Positions 33,991 to 46,553 of a DNA stretch of 64,000 nucleotides are shown here, piece by piece. Numbering within the stretch: position 1 is the first letter of the stretch; each line of letters starts with the position of its first letter. The stretch covers positions 579,178 to 643,177 of the forward strand of contig FJOG01000010.1 in the NCBI GenBank assembly GCA_900073065.1, given 5' to 3'. The stretch is from Phialocephala subalpina (taxonomy: Eukaryota > Ascomycota > Leotiomycetes > Helotiales > Mollisiaceae). A model generated the notes under the pieces. It was not told the DNA's origin and did no database searches. It saw nothing but the letters and a program-made list of their open reading frames with translations. Made by a program: the position numbers and the translations under genes.

Positions 33991-36900
33991 GAAGTTTGGG
34001 TTTGTGTATTCCGACTCTTGTGCCTCAGTTCCCGACAATCGGACAAATCATGCTTCCTTTTCCAGCTCGTATTAACAGAATGACCAGTAGTCGAATCTTC
34101 AAACGGCCAAAACCCGCCAAGCCTAGCTCTCTGTTGTTTGCAAATTTTAAGTAATTCCGAACTGCCATCTGGAAACAGGGCTTGAAGATTGTCGAAGATC
34201 ACATCAGCGACCGAGTGAAAATGGGGCACACCCTTCGGTCCAATCCAGTTCGGCATAGCATGACTATGCGTGCAAGTAGTGAATAGGCTTGCAACAGACT
34301 CAAGCATTTGCTTTAACACTAGAAAATGTCGTTTGACTGTTGTCGAGTCCGTTCCAGCGTTATGAATCTGTGTTATGGCGTATTGCCAAGGGCTGTTGCC
34401 AGACCAAAGTTGGTTAGGGTCTGCGCCATGTCTCAGAAGAAGAGCTACCATCTCCGGCTCGATCAGATTCACGAGGCGGAATAAATAGAAGAGCACAGGA
34501 ATCCCACTATCGCTAGTAATAACGGAAGAATCCATTGCAATCGATCTTTCGACGTAGGCACCTATAATACCAGAGAATTAGCAAGTTCATGATTAAGCTA
34601 TGATGCAGAATCAAAGGAGACAAGAAGCCAATTTTTGCTGTCAAGAAGGTGAGAATACATAAGAGAAGATGTGACGGCCTCATTGTCAGACTTAGAGACG
34701 AACGAACGTGAGGAATTCGAATGTCCTTACTTAATCCTTGCGTGATTGATTCACCCAGAAAACTTCTTTTCCACATCCGGTACTGATCAGACTCAGCCTG
34801 TAGCAGCAGTTTTTTTTTTATAGAAGGTTGCATGGCCTTTGTGAAACAATTGATAGTCTCCCAAGGTTTCAAGAAGACAGAAATTCCAGATTTGAAACGA
34901 AGCTTCGCGGAGCTGATTCAATCCTCCGAAGCAAATCATATCGTGTTCCTTTGGAATTAGGCTTGCTATCTTCATGATTTCCACGATAGAAGACCTTATT
35001 TTCTCGTTGTCGTAAGGAGCTAACAAACGTCCACTGGTGCCCTACTCAACAAAAATCCTTTTCTTCAGTCTCGAAATGTACGATAGCATAAGGGATAGAA
35101 CTAGATCAAATCCCGGGCTAAGAGTATTGGATAATAGATTTTGAGCGATGCTTGTGGCGAGAAAATCTTTCACCGTCCTATGCAGATAGCTCACGGTTGA
35201 CGTGAGTCCTTGGTGCGATGGCTTCGTCGACCCGGAAGGCGTTTGTTGATGATGGAGTTCTAAAAGCCCTGCGCAGCGGCTTTTAAGGTGTATATCCAGC
35301 CTCTCGTATAAGTCCTGGAGAGCTATCCGATCCAGCTTCTCATGTGCTTCGGATTCGACCAGGGACGGCGTCGCTTGGATGGCTAGATATAGCGGAAGAG
35401 CCTTACACTTGAATCATCATGCCATGTCTGTAAAGGATTTGAACCTGCCTGGTGTAACTGGAAAATATCGAGCTTAGACATCATGCGATGAATTTCAAAA
35501 GTTCGACATGCTTGATTCGACATGCTTGATTCGACATGCTTGATTCTTATATAGAGGCTCGGTATGACTCAACATGAGTGCAAATAACAAATTGAGGTCT
35601 GAAGGAAGGTCAGCAAGCCGCCGACGAAGATCATCAATGTCATCATGGTTCATGAGACCACGCAGGAGTGACTTGACGACTAGCGCGACCCAAAGGAAGA
35701 CGCTAAAAGCTTTGTTAAACGATTTCGCCAGCCAGTTCAGACTTATGTTGAGTCCCGCCTTCGTCGGGTAGAACGATCCTGAGATGGTCTTCAAATTTCG
35801 TTCCTCACACAGGCTTGGATATCGGGCAATGTCAAGTCTTGCAGCCTAAGCCCCGGCACGCCTTTGAGGGTTTCACCGAATACTACCAATGGCCAACTTG
35901 ACACACAACTTGATAGGCCACTTAACTGGCCCAGAAATGTCTTTGAAGAATTCGCACATTTCCTCGTGATCTCCTTCATACTCGTCTAGGCCGTCGATGA
36001 ACAAGCAGAGCCTGGTGATACCTTGAGCGAGCCCAACCCAACGCTTAAAGGCGGATTTCAGTGCAGGCAGTGACCAAGTGATAGAAGCGGGTCTCCCCTC
36101 GCTACCTAGTGCAGCAGATGCATCGGTCCATTCATGTGGGAACACTGTTCCAGAAGAAAAATCCGGCGATATCGAAGGATAGGCTTTGTGCCCATGTTCG
36201 AAGATAGACCTGAGTGAGTTCGTGGTCAAATATATACTTCATCAACGTTGATTTGCCACTACCAGCTTTGCCCCTGATCCAATAAAGGCCATTTCCAGTT
36301 TCGAGCCACTGAACAAAGCTGCACCATTCGTTCTGGTGCTGCCTCTGGTTGGTGTTTCCATCAAAAATCCACTTGAAGGTCTTGCGATGTGCTTCATGGA
36401 TCTCGATGTGACGATGGTCTAGTGCCGGAAAGCGGAGGGATTGTAATAAAATAAAATCGGCGTCTTGTGCACTTCCCAGTGCGCGGATTATTGCTGCTTG
36501 AGCTCTTGTCTGGCCATCGGTAGTGGACTGAATTATCCTAGAGGTCTGATTCGCAAGTTCACTTTGAAGAGTGTCACGGGCTTCGAGAAGCATCTGGACG
36601 GTTTTGTCGACATTATTTCCCAGCTTGGATATTGCCTTCCCATGTCCCAAGTAAAGCATGTCGGTTTTCTCCCTAGATTTTGGCATCGGTCAGTGGATCT
36701 CGGGTGGTTTGCATATACAGGAAAAGTGGCAGGGAAGTCTAACTTGATAGATAAGAGGAGGCGAGTATTGACCTCATTCCTACACTCCGCAAGCTTGTGA
36801 GCAAGGCCCATCGACGACATCTTTCGAGTAGATGCTCTTAATCGCTTGCCTGAAACTTTTCCACTTTCGGTCCTCCCCTTTGCGTCCTCCCCTTTGCTGT

Positions 36901-37196
36901 CCTCTCGTAGCCATTCAAGCCGTACGAATAGGTCATTTGCCAAGGAAGCACACCTCTCACAGATAGTTTTAAGCGCCTTACCATTCTCTGAGAGTCGACC
37001 TTGTGCTTCGATGTCCCTTAGTGAGGTGTTCGCGTTTCTCGTTAAGCCATCTAAGCATCGAACGGCTTCTTTACAGTCTATGTTGGATCGTACGGCCCCG
37101 CCGACATAGATTTCGTGTGATTTGGAGACAGGCTGCCGCCGAATTGAATGAATTGGATAACAGACGCGGTAACGCTGAGGGTTGAGAGCGGGCCCA
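33978..37196 (-). pseudogene. NACHT-type NLR with ankyrin C-terminus, decayed
   Basis: The start at 37196 reads MGPLSTLSVTASVIQFIQFG, then after a frameshift near 37135 continues as SNIDCKEAVRCLDGLTRNAN and ALKTICERCASLANDLFVRL, the helical N-domain of fungal NACHT proteins. The NTPase follows: WLETGNGLYWIRGKAGSGKS with TLMKYIF (Walker A, about 36250), RLCLFIDGLDEYEGDHEEMC (Walker B, about 35990), then FSVFLWVALVVKSLLRGL (about 35700). Near the 3' end PEMVALLLRHGADPNQLWSG is an ankyrin-type repeat. At least four frameshifts and several stops separate these blocks. Intact relatives are STAND receptors of fungal allorecognition or immunity. A 14-bp repeat has expanded inside (35502-35543). Confidence 0.8.
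35502..35543. repeat. 14-bp tandem repeat, three exact copies
   Basis: Unit TTCGACATGCTTGA repeated three times head to tail within the NACHT pseudogene. Each unit shifts the frame by two, so the expansion itself breaks the reading frame. Confidence 0.85.
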
Positions 37197-38062
37197 TGAT
37201 AGTGAAATCCGTCTGAGGATGTAGAGCGGAATTCAACGAGTCGTACACAGAAGCCGCAAGAACTTATAAGAACGAAGGGGGAGCAAATGCCAACAGATTC
37301 GAGCGCATCTCAAAACCTTCACACTCTGTCTGTCCTGCTGCAGAGTCGCTTCGAGGTCCAACCAACTCGTGCTCAATGTCCCACCCCATAACTCAGCCCC
37401 AAACAATGAATTCATAGAACTTGCTGATAAGCCTGTCGTTGGACATAAATATGAGATAAATAGTCTCTGTCCGCTCAGGAAAGGGTTTGTCCCGACTCCT
37501 TGTCCCCGGGTTGTCGACTCGTGGCCTCAGTGGACGCCAAGTGCATTCTGTATTCTAGACATGGCAGCTCAAAAGTACGGAGGGATGCGCAACGACGAGT
37601 TCCGATTGATAAGTATCGTGATTGTACGTAGCGTAAGGATTGCCTCTTCGAGCCAAGATGATGAGTGAGGCTGGGAGTTCGTCGCAAGCCACACAGCCCC
37701 TCCACGGGAAAGATCAACACTAGCAACGCTAGATCACGCTGTGGCACTTCAGCGTCACCCTCTTCGTATTGTAAGCTTTCAAGAATATCAGGACGAAGTT
37801 GCGAACAATTCCAGCCATCTGTGAAGATACAAGGATATATCGAACATATATCTCGAATACCGGACAAAGAAATTTCCCTGAGACGTCGATTGAATTTGGT
37901 GGGCCTCGTCTGTGACGTAGCACACGAGCCTTGCAAGTCAACAGGCAGGAACCCAGCACATGATCGAGATCACAAGGGAAACTACCTCTACGACGACGAG
38001 AATTACATATCGAGAAGCTGCATTCATGCTATGTGGAAGGGACAGTCCCCTCTGGCGCGGCA
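37197..38062. other. Divergent region upstream of AAA ATPase and NACHT relic
   Basis: 866 bp. It should contain the promoter of the AAA ATPase and possibly a short 5' exon for it. Only short open frames of 153 codons or fewer are seen, none recognised. Confidence 0.45.
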
Positions 38063-40810
38063 ATGATGCGAAACAAGACCAGCAGTTCACTGCAGAAGAC
38101 CTACGATGAATGCTATCTAACATGTTCTACTGCTGTATATTTTGAGAACAAGGCAAGTCTTTTATGCGGATTGATACATGTAACAAATTCTCGTTGGGCA
38201 TCATCGTGGACAATTGCTGACTGCAGATTGATCCAGGGCAACGAAGCAGAAGCATTACGATCATGGCGCAAGGCTCTCGATGAGATATACTTCCACAACG
38301 CATACCGTATGCCAGCAGGGTATGTTCCACGATCAGAGACCGAGAAAACCCTCAAAGACAGCCTGCGGGATATGGAATTGCGGTGTAAAGAGCGCGTCGA
38401 CTTATTAGAAGCATTGAAACAATCCCGAGAGGAAAAGGCTGCGGTTGATTCACCAGCTGAGAGTTCAAACGGCAAGATCACGAAATCGGCATCGAGGACA
38501 CCGAGACACAGTTCAGAAGTCGAGCATAACGAGAAAGGATTCATTGGCGAGGGCACAATACCTGCTGTCAGCTTCCCAGACCTTTCGAGATCAACACCAC
38601 CTGCGCTACCGCAACGACCTGCTATGTTGACGAAAAATAGCTCCGAGTATGCAGTTGTTGGGAGCAGACCAAACCCCATCGCATCGTCATCGGCATATTC
38701 TGCCTCGTCGTCGAGGACAGTCACGCCGGCATACTCTGCTACACTCGCCCCTCCTATGAAGAAGACGTCCAGGAGTCCAAGCCCCGAGAAAGGAAGGACA
38801 ATGCTTCATACCTTGAGATCAGGAGACAAAAGTGGGAGGAAGCCAAGCCCGAGATCATCGAGATCATCTGGAGCTCGGAGAGAGAATCCTGTCACGAATA
38901 AGGCTGCCTCTTTGGCTTGGCAGTCCGTTGGCAGCAGCAGCAGAGATAGGCTTGGGCGAAGCCTCGATGCAAACATCGATGATAGCTCTACGACCCTTCC
39001 AGATTCAGGCCGCCAGACCAGCGTGAGTGATCCAGTACCAGGATCGTCACACAATGTGAGATATGATAAAGGAACTCGAACTTTGGTGCCCGATAGCTCC
39101 CTTCCAAAACTCCCTACACCTCCAGACTTCCCAGGCGGACCGTACTCAGGACCTTCTGGCCCATCAAATAGCTACCACTTCCCGCCAACAGATCCAGGCC
39201 AGCCAGGTGCTGTCGCTGGGTCAATGCTCACAGCCGCAGCATTGCAAGATCTGGTTGATCTTGATCCTCCTACTCCATCCACTAATTCTACTGTGCCAAG
39301 AAGGAAGAGAACTCCACCTCCACCGCCACCACATTCACGAACCCAAACAAAATTGGAGCCTATGTCGTATCCTACCTATCGCAAAGAATATGCAGAGCCG
39401 GATGCAAGAAAATTAAGGGCAGATGCAGCGCTCCCTGTCCGGAGAAAGGCTGCCGTGAGAGAGGGAGCAGATGCTGAAGCTTCTTCGAGCAGGCTTTCAC
39501 GAAAACCGGTTGCAGCGAACAGTTCGTCTCCTCGACATCGCGATCGGCATTCCGAGAAAGATAGCGAGAGAAGGACACAACGACGAGAAGCTAGGAAGGC
39601 AAGGGATGAAGATGCATCTTCTCAGAGCATTGATGATGATACAACCAGCAGTGGCGGCAATGCACCGAAACCGAAGAAGAAGATTAAGCAGAAGCAAAAG
39701 GAGAAGGGACTTCTTGCAGATCCCACAACACCTACTTCGGGAGATTCTGGCCAAGAAGAAGATGCAATCAAAGATGCTTGGGAGGCGAAAGTCCAGCAGC
39801 TCATGAAGAACTTGCCCAAGGGTGTCGATGAAGGCGCTGCGAAATCAATTTTTAACGAGATTGTGTACCGAGGTGACGAAGTACACTGGGACGATGTCGC
39901 AGGTCTTGACATTGCCAAGAAAGCATTGAAGGAAGCAGTGGTCTATCCGTTCCTTCGACCAGATCTTTTCATGGGACTGCGCGAGCCAGCTCGGGGGATG
40001 CTGTTGTTTGGACCTCCCGGTACAGGGAAAACTATGTTAGCAAGAGCTGTTGCTACAGAGTCCAGGTCAACGTTCTTCTCGATATCCGCAAGCAGTCTCA
40101 CGAGCAAGTATCTAGGAGAATCAGAAAAACTGGTTCGTGCTCTGTTCCAGCTTGCGAAGGCTTTGGCGCCAAGTATCATCTTTGTGGACGAGATCGACTC
40201 TCTTCTCTCCTCGAGATCTGGCTCTGGTGAACATGAATCTACTCGACGAATCAAGACTGAGTTCTTGATCCAGTGGAGTGATCTTCAACGTGCAGCAGCA
40301 GGACGAGAACAAAGTGAGAAGGAGAAAGAGAGGGGTGATGCCAGCCGAGTGCTTGTTTTGGCTGCGACTAACCTTCCTTGGGCTATCGATGAGGCTGCTA
40401 GAAGACGATTTGTAAGAAGACAATATATACCTTTGCCCGAAGACGAGACTAGAGCGACTCAACTCCGGACACTTCTGGGCCATCAAAAGCATAGCTTAGA
40501 TGAGGACGATATTGCCAGGCTAGTTGAGCTGACGGATGGTATGATTCGGTGCCACTTTCAATTTTGATGTATATTGACTTTGATTATAGGCTTTTCAGGC
40601 TCCGACATCACAGCTCTTGCGAAAGATGCAGCAATGGGACCACTTCGCTCTCTTGGTGAAGCTCTTCTTCACATGTCTATGGATGAGATTCGCCCGATAC
40701 AATTCGTGGATTTCGAAGCAAGTCTGACCAATATCAGACCTAGTGTCAGCAAACAAGGTCTAAAGGAGTTCGAGGATTGGGCAAAGGAATTCGGCGAAAG
40801 GGGTGGTTAG
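38063..40810 (+). CDS. SAP1: SAP1/YTA6-type AAA ATPase with MIT domain
   Basis: Exons 38063..38152, 38237..40538 and 40590..40810 give about 870 residues. The N-terminal MIT region reads [20 protein letters not shown] once an 84-nt GC-AG intron (AAG|GCAAGT) is removed. That intron is a multiple of three without a stop, so retention would insert 28 residues. A long Ser/Pro-rich and basic linker follows. The AAA module has Walker [17 protein letters not shown] (about residue 620), Walker [18 protein letters not shown] and arginine fingers near [16 protein letters not shown]. It ends with [19 protein letters not shown] and a Vps4-type tail. This is the spastin/fidgetin/Vps4 clade, hexameric remodellers of microtubules or ESCRT; SAP1 itself is poorly defined. 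The start is uncertain: 38063 is the first ATG in frame, but a further upstream exon is possible. Confidence 0.88.
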
Positions 40811-41220
40811 TTCCGTCTGTGTTAGTTTTTTGTCTTGTGTAAACCCTGGCTTTGGGTATAAGGATGGTTGGGTGGGTTACTTTGGTACGGAAGGGGATTG
40901 TGGGGAACTGGTTGGGAGGCATGCATGATTGCTGGTAACCTGAAAATGGGCATGATACCGTTCGTAGACTAGCAATTGAATATACGACCCAAGATGTGGT
41001 CTGATACTGAAACCGAATTGACCATCTCGAGCAGAGGTGCTGTGAGTATAGAAGTGTTCGTTCATGGTATAGTACACTCTCAATATGCCCTACGCCCAGC
41101 AATGCTTTCCCATCGCACAAATATACACATGCTGTACAGTATAAATCCTCCAAAACGCCGCTTTCCTATTCTTCACATCGTCCACACTTTATCCTGTCAC
41201 AGCACCATCTCCTGTCTCCC
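40811..41220. other. Convergent 3' spacer
   Basis: 410 bp between the ATPase stop and the uS17m stop. No gene. Confidence 0.5.
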
Positions 41221-41770
41221 TCACGCCTGACTCTCCTCAACCACCTCCCCCTGCCTAATCAACATCTTCTCCTCCTTAGCGACTCTCCTCCTCTCCTCCT
41301 TCGCAGCCCTCTTCTCCTCCCTCATCGCCAGCCTCTCCTCCTCACTCGGCACCTTAGGTCTTGCCTCAATCGGATCTCCAAATGGTGCTAATATGCTATT
41401 CACTACATGATGGACGTGTTTACTTGCTCGCCAGCCTGGCGAGATGCTGATGATGTCGCCGATTCGTAATGAGGAGGCCGGGTCGTGGACTAGGAGGTGG
41501 GAGGTGCGGTTGAAATGCTGTGGGGAGAGGTTAGCCTCGAAACTTCATATTGGGTTGGGAGAGGTGACATAATGCAGAGGGAGAAGAAGAAATCATGAAC
41601 GTAGATTCGAGGAAGTGAACCTGATCGGGAGGGGAGCTTGCCTTTCTAATATGAGCATTCCATTTCTGTTGTCCGATTCTGACTTTCACGGTCTTTTCCA
41701 TGAGACCTGCTGAGACGACTACGGCGTTGATCTGCCGTGAGGCGGAAGCCGCCAATTTTTGTGCGGACAT
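41221..41770 (-). CDS. Mitochondrial small-subunit ribosomal protein uS17m
   Basis: Exons 41770-41642 and 41517-41221 give 141 residues. The uS17 core reads VVVSAGLMEKTVKVRIGQQK and then HFNRTSHLLVHDPASSLRIG, with DIISISPGWRASKHVHHVV after it, an RNA-binding OB fold of the 30S/mitoribosome small subunit. A Lys/Glu-rich tail (EERLAMREEKRAAKEERRRV) extends the C-terminus, as in other fungal mitochondrial S17 proteins. The intron has a GC donor (AAG|GCAAGC) and a CAG acceptor. A GT donor a little further in would add seven residues and disturb the conserved IRK-HFNRTSH junction, so GC-AG is preferred. Start at 41770 (MSAQKLAASASRQINAV); the frame upstream is open but looks like leader. Confidence 0.88.
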
Positions 41771-43980
41771 ATTTATTCGATCCGAGGACTTCCTAGGGAT
41801 TGGAAGACAATTGGGTTTGTGAGCTGGGCTGGGAGCTTCAATGGAGCTTGATGGTGTTGATGCGCGAGGACGACTTTTTGAGCCGAGAGTTTTCCCGTTC
41901 CGAAGAATGCACGTGATGCTAACTTCATTTCGACGACAACCTTTCTCAGAAAGCATCAAGCACATCTATCTTCCCATGAACTTCTCCATCCAACCCAGAT
42001 GGAAGTGTTACAGCTCCATATGAATTCTAAAGATGGAAAATTGAAGTTTCCTGCTACCTAGAGCAGTATACCAACCCATCCTCGTATCTGAAACCTTTGA
42101 GCGGAAAACGAATCTTTGGTGGGGGTTACTTCTTCTCACGTCAGCAAGATGTGTGGGTGCAAATGAATTACCAAGCTTGTTGTGGAGTTGCGTCGGATTC
42201 TGTTCATGATTTCGTGTTCAGTCATGCATCTTGAGTCTTGCTCTTGGCATTGATTGTCCACCTTGGCCATTTCTCAGTCTCGGTTGTCCTTACTTCTTTC
42301 AACCATTCTCCAATTCATTAAAATTGCTATGAAAACCAACATTTCTATCAAGTTTCAAACGGGATTTATTCAACTCACTAATCTTCCAAGGATACTTAGT
42401 TGGTTTACATTTCCTTCTCCCAACATTGGTTCTGCCCCCACGAAGTCTCATTCTCCTCAACTCTCATTGCGCTCAACTGCCACATATCTCAATTGCAGTC
42501 ATCCCCAAAGGACTCAAGTGTCATTTCCCTCAACCTGCTCTTCTTTCAGTGCTTCCCGCTCAAATTTCCTCGAACTAAATTATCTCTTCACTCGACCCCT
42601 TCAATCCAAGACAAGGGCATACACATTGACGAAATAACAGCATTTTTAGCAGCAACAGCTCAACCGGCGTCCCAAAACTCACAATTTAGATATCTTCCTC
42701 ATCCACGGCCTCACAATATGCTACTCTCTCTCGGTTATGCCCTCCTAACCCTTCATGACCCGTCCGGACAATATATGCCTGGTTGAATGGATGGGACGCT
42801 TCGAGCCAGGTACCTACTGCACTCTCGGCGCTCCCAAACTCTACCCCTTGCAGCTCCAGAATTACATTCCATAACAGGTATCGAGTGACAAGGGATGACA
42901 GCCTGACAGAACGAGCATTGAAAGTTGATCACGACGGACACACAAGCGAAATGATCTCAGCCCCCATGTATTGGGAGTAATTCTGCATAGAACACTGTGG
43001 AGTAGAATAAGGAAAGGAGATGGGTGAGCATATATGGGTTTAGTGAGACGTGGGATGGGTTTCCTGACTATGAGTGATAGAAATTGGAAGCCTCTGACGC
43101 GGAGATTCCCAACGATTGAGCGAGATGGACGGGTGATGGTGAAAATTGAGCACCTCCTTCCTCAGAGCGAAAGAAAACTCACCATCACGCTCCTTTCACT
43201 ACCATATCAACTCTTGCCTAGCTCAAGGAAGTAAGCGAGGGGAGCTCCTCGTCGCTTTTGAGAAGCGAAAACGCTAGTGACAGCAAAAGTACTTCAAAAA
43301 CACCGGAAAAACAGCTTGAAAAATCAAGAGGCGCGGTAAGAATTACAAAAGTGAAAGAATAAGAAGAGAAGCTAGATGAATGAAACAGAAGAGGGAAGAA
43401 TGAGAAGATACTTAACTTTTGATCCTAGAACTTCTAGACTTATAGAGTTTGCGCTCTCTCTAGCACGCCGGCTTTTGTGCGGTGGGCACACCATTTTGGT
43501 TTAGTCTTTGGGTTGACGGGCCCAAGTTATGCTCTTTACCGCCGCTTAGAGTTGAAGTGCTTTTGCTTATTTAAATTTATAGTGAGGTTTGTGAAGCGGT
43601 TGGGGCTTAAGAAGCAGGGGGGCAGAGATTCCCCGTTGTGATAGCGAGACGAAAGTGATTGAATCGAAGCGAGCTCAACGCAAGTGCCGTGCGACTCGCT
43701 TTCTTTGTGCGCTTTTCATTTTCGACAGCGTACGCCGATATTCATCAATTGTTGTGTTCGATGTTATCTCAGAGCTCAGGCAGGGGCTCAACTTTAGCCC
43801 CTTAGCTCCATAGAGTTCTCAGCTTTAGGTCACTTCGGTACTGACTAAAACAGTATCTCAAAATCGCTTTCACCTGTACGAGACGTGTGTTGCTAGCTAG
43901 TACCTAGACGGAATGCAGTTTGTGTTAAGTTACAATCTTATTTTGGATATTATAGAACTCGAGATGAAGTCCTGTTTCGT
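41771..43980. other. Intergenic, no gene seen
   Basis: 2.2 kb between the uS17m start and the aldo-keto reductase stop. Open frames of up to 128 codons at 42254-42786 are low complexity (Ser/Thr/Leu from CT-rich DNA) with no family resemblance. No repeat or RNA gene was recognised. Confidence 0.5.
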
Positions 43981-45283
43981 CTAATCTTCGAAGAGTGGCA
44001 GATCCCAGTCTTCGCTAGGATCAGTAGTGCGCCCCTGATTCTTTGGGAGAGCCAGAGAGTCTAAAGCCTTCATAGCCTCATCCGAGAGTTTTCGGATTTT
44101 GAGATTGGACTTAATGCGGTCTGCGGCAATGGTCAGTTAGAATTTGTGGTTGGTCAGCCCGCTTCCCATCCCAAAACTTACCTGGAGTTCCACTCTTTCC
44201 GAGTGGGACGGTTCCTCTTTGGACAGCCCAACTCTGTAATAATTGGCCTACATCCATGCTGCTCTTCTCGGCGAGCTTTATAACTGCGGCGTCCTTCAAA
44301 AGAGTGGCGCCGTCGCTCTTTTGTCCCGCAAATGGCGACCAGCAAGTTGTCAAGATGCCATGCTCATTTCCAAACGCGATCAGTTCGTTCTGTGGCAACC
44401 ATGGGTGGACCTCGATTTGGTTATTTGAGATAGGAATATCTTCGACGTAGGACAGAATCTCTTTGAGATCGCCGATAGAGAAGTTGGAGACACCGATCGT
44501 TCGAGTTTTGCCTTTGTTTACGAGCTTTTCCATTGCTGCCCAAGTAGGTGCAAAACTACCTTGTTTCCCTGGAACACTCGTCAGTATTTTGAGCATACGT
44601 ATTACCGAGTGAGATTGCTACTTACCCTTTGCCTTCGCAATTCTCGCAGGTGTATGCTCCCAGTCTATGACTGGCGTTCCCCCTTCTTTCGCGATGGCCA
44701 TTTGATCATCGGTAGATGTTGATCCCCCAACAGCTACCTCCAAGGCAGCTCTTGACGTTGGCTTCGCAGCGTAGGGCCAATGAATAAGCCATAGGTCAAT
44801 GTAATCGAGGCCCATCCCCTTCAGAACAAGATCAAGACACAGCTCGACATTCTCGGGTGCCGCGAAATGAGGCCAGAATTTTGCTGCGAACATCAGCTTT
44901 GAGATGCTTTTGATGTTTTCGGGATGATTTTCTCAAGCAGAACTTACAAGTGATGAAGATCTCCTCACGGGGAATACCAGACTCCCGAATTGCTTCACCA
45001 ATTTCTTTATCCACACCATACATCCATGCACTTTCGAAATGAGTTAGCAAGAGTACCTATGTGGAGAAGAACAATAGTACCAGTCTAGATGACGATACCC
45101 CGCGTTCAAAGCTGTCAAGACAGCATCTTTGCACCAAGTTCCCTCGCCTGCGGCGTGTTAGAATCTGTGTTCAAGCAACATAATTGATTACATACTCGCT
45201 TGCCATGTACCGAAACCCACGGAAGGAATTTCGATGGTCTTGCCATCTGCAGCTTTCAGGGGAAAATGTGTTGGAAGAGACAT
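43981..45283 (-). CDS. Aldo-keto reductase
   Basis: Six exons (45283-45196, 45147-45081, 45030-44948, 44883-44626, 44568-44182 and 44120-43981) give 340 residues. Every junction keeps phase. The catalytic tetrad is visible: Asp51 and Tyr56 in AGYRHLDCAWMYGVDKEIGE, Lys81 in ITSKFWPHF and His114 in LWLIHWPYA. TRTIGVSNF and VPLGKSGTPDRIKSNL are the usual NADPH-binding segments of AKR family TIM barrels. These enzymes reduce aldehydes, ketones or sugars with NADPH; closest in style are fungal glycerol dehydrogenase or xylose-reductase-like members, but the substrate cannot be read from sequence. It is divergent from the FSH1 gene, with 416 bp between starts. Confidence 0.9.
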
Positions 45284-45699
45284 ATTCTCAGATAATTCGA
45301 TAAGGTGAAATTACAGGCGAGTTAATAATAATTCAAGACAAACGGTCAGGGCAAGTTCAAGATTTATGTTGGATAGATTTCCGTTCCCGCTCCAAAAAGA
45401 TTATGAAGGAGTATCCACCATAGGTCTGATCAATCATGCGCTTGATTACAAATAACGACAGAAACTCCAACAGATCCACAAGGTAAACAATCAGAACCAA
45501 TAACATCAGAGCGGGGTGGTTTCATGCAATGCAGAGACGGAACTAGGAGTAGCTTACCGAGGCTTGGGCCGTTTATCAGTTGACGTTTTTCTCTCCCCTT
45601 TCTCTCCGCTTACATTCGCAAAACTTTCCTATCTAAGTCACCAATCAGATAAGCTTTCGCTTAGACTCGTCTCGAAAAGGGGACCTATCCAAGAACAGC
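45284..45699. promoter_or_regulatory. Shared divergent promoter AKR / FSH1-type hydrolase
   Basis: 416 bp between divergent start codons; CT-rich towards the hydrolase start. No defined site recognised. Confidence 0.45.
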
Positions 45700-46553
45700 A
45701 TGAGCAGACTACGCATCCTCTGCCTCCATGGCTTCACCTCAAATGGCACAGTTCACGCGCATCAAGTTCGGAAAATTACAAACCAGTTCTCGTCCGACTT
45801 CGAATTCCTCTTCCCAGAGTAAGTATAGTCGGCGCTTTGTACTTCCCGCTCTCTCTTCCCCAGAAAGCTAGGAAAATATTGACTGCTCTAGTGGTGCTCA
45901 TGAAGTCTTCATGTCAGAAAGATACAAACCGGACAACGCGGCGAATAAAGCTTGGATGGATTTCGTAGTTGCAACTTCAACAGCTGGTCATCGAGCTTGG
46001 TGGTTTGCTCAAGATGCAGACCCTGCCAAGAATGACCCAGGTGGGTTTGAAGGCCTTGAGAAGAGCCTCGAGTACATCGGCAAGTTTATTGAGAAGTCAG
46101 GTGAGCCCTTCTCCCTTCCAAAGGAACCGAGCTGATACACCCAACCCAGGGCCAGTAGATGTCATTTGGGGATTCAGTCAAGGAGGCTGTTTTGCGGGCA
46201 TGTTGATGGCTTTGCTTCATGAGAAGCAGAGGGACCATCCTCTGAGGAGCTACCTCCCCAAGCAGCAAGGACTGCCGAGAGCTGGGCTGTTCTTCTCTGG
46301 ATTCAAGGCGAGGTTTCATCAGTATGACAGCGTCTACGAGCATGGAATTGATGTGCCGACGCTCCATATTATGGGGGAGGAGGACAAGATCGTAACGATC
46401 AAGAGGAGTGAGACATTGAAGAGTGTTTGTCGTGATGGAAGGACCTTGAAACATCCGGGTGGGCATAATATTCCAGAGTCGGAAGAGGATCAGACTGTGA
46501 TTGATGAGTTCCTCCGCGAGGTGCTTAACCCGAAGAGTAGAGAGTCATTATAG
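45700..46553 (+). CDS. FSH1-family serine hydrolase
   Basis: Exons 45700..45818, 45892..46100 and 46150..46553 give 243 residues, the standard size for the family (yeast FSH1 243). The alpha/beta-hydrolase pieces are intact: RILCLHGFTSNG (oxyanion loop), IWGFSQGGCFAGML with nucleophile Ser119, HIMGEEDKIV with the acidic residue and HPGGHNIPES with the catalytic His. Members include yeast FSH1-3 and dihydrofolate-reductase-fused forms; they are small cytosolic esterases of uncertain substrate. Many fungal paralogues serve polyketide clusters, but here the neighbours are housekeeping genes, so no cluster role is implied. Confidence 0.9.

Noticed and set aside
35425..35470. GGATTTGAACC resembling a reversed tRNA T-loop box
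   Set aside because: The flanking bases do not form the T stem or acceptor stem, and the site lies inside the NACHT relic.
42254..42786. Overlapping frames of 127-128 codons
   Set aside because: CT-rich low-complexity translation without any family resemblance or splice logic.
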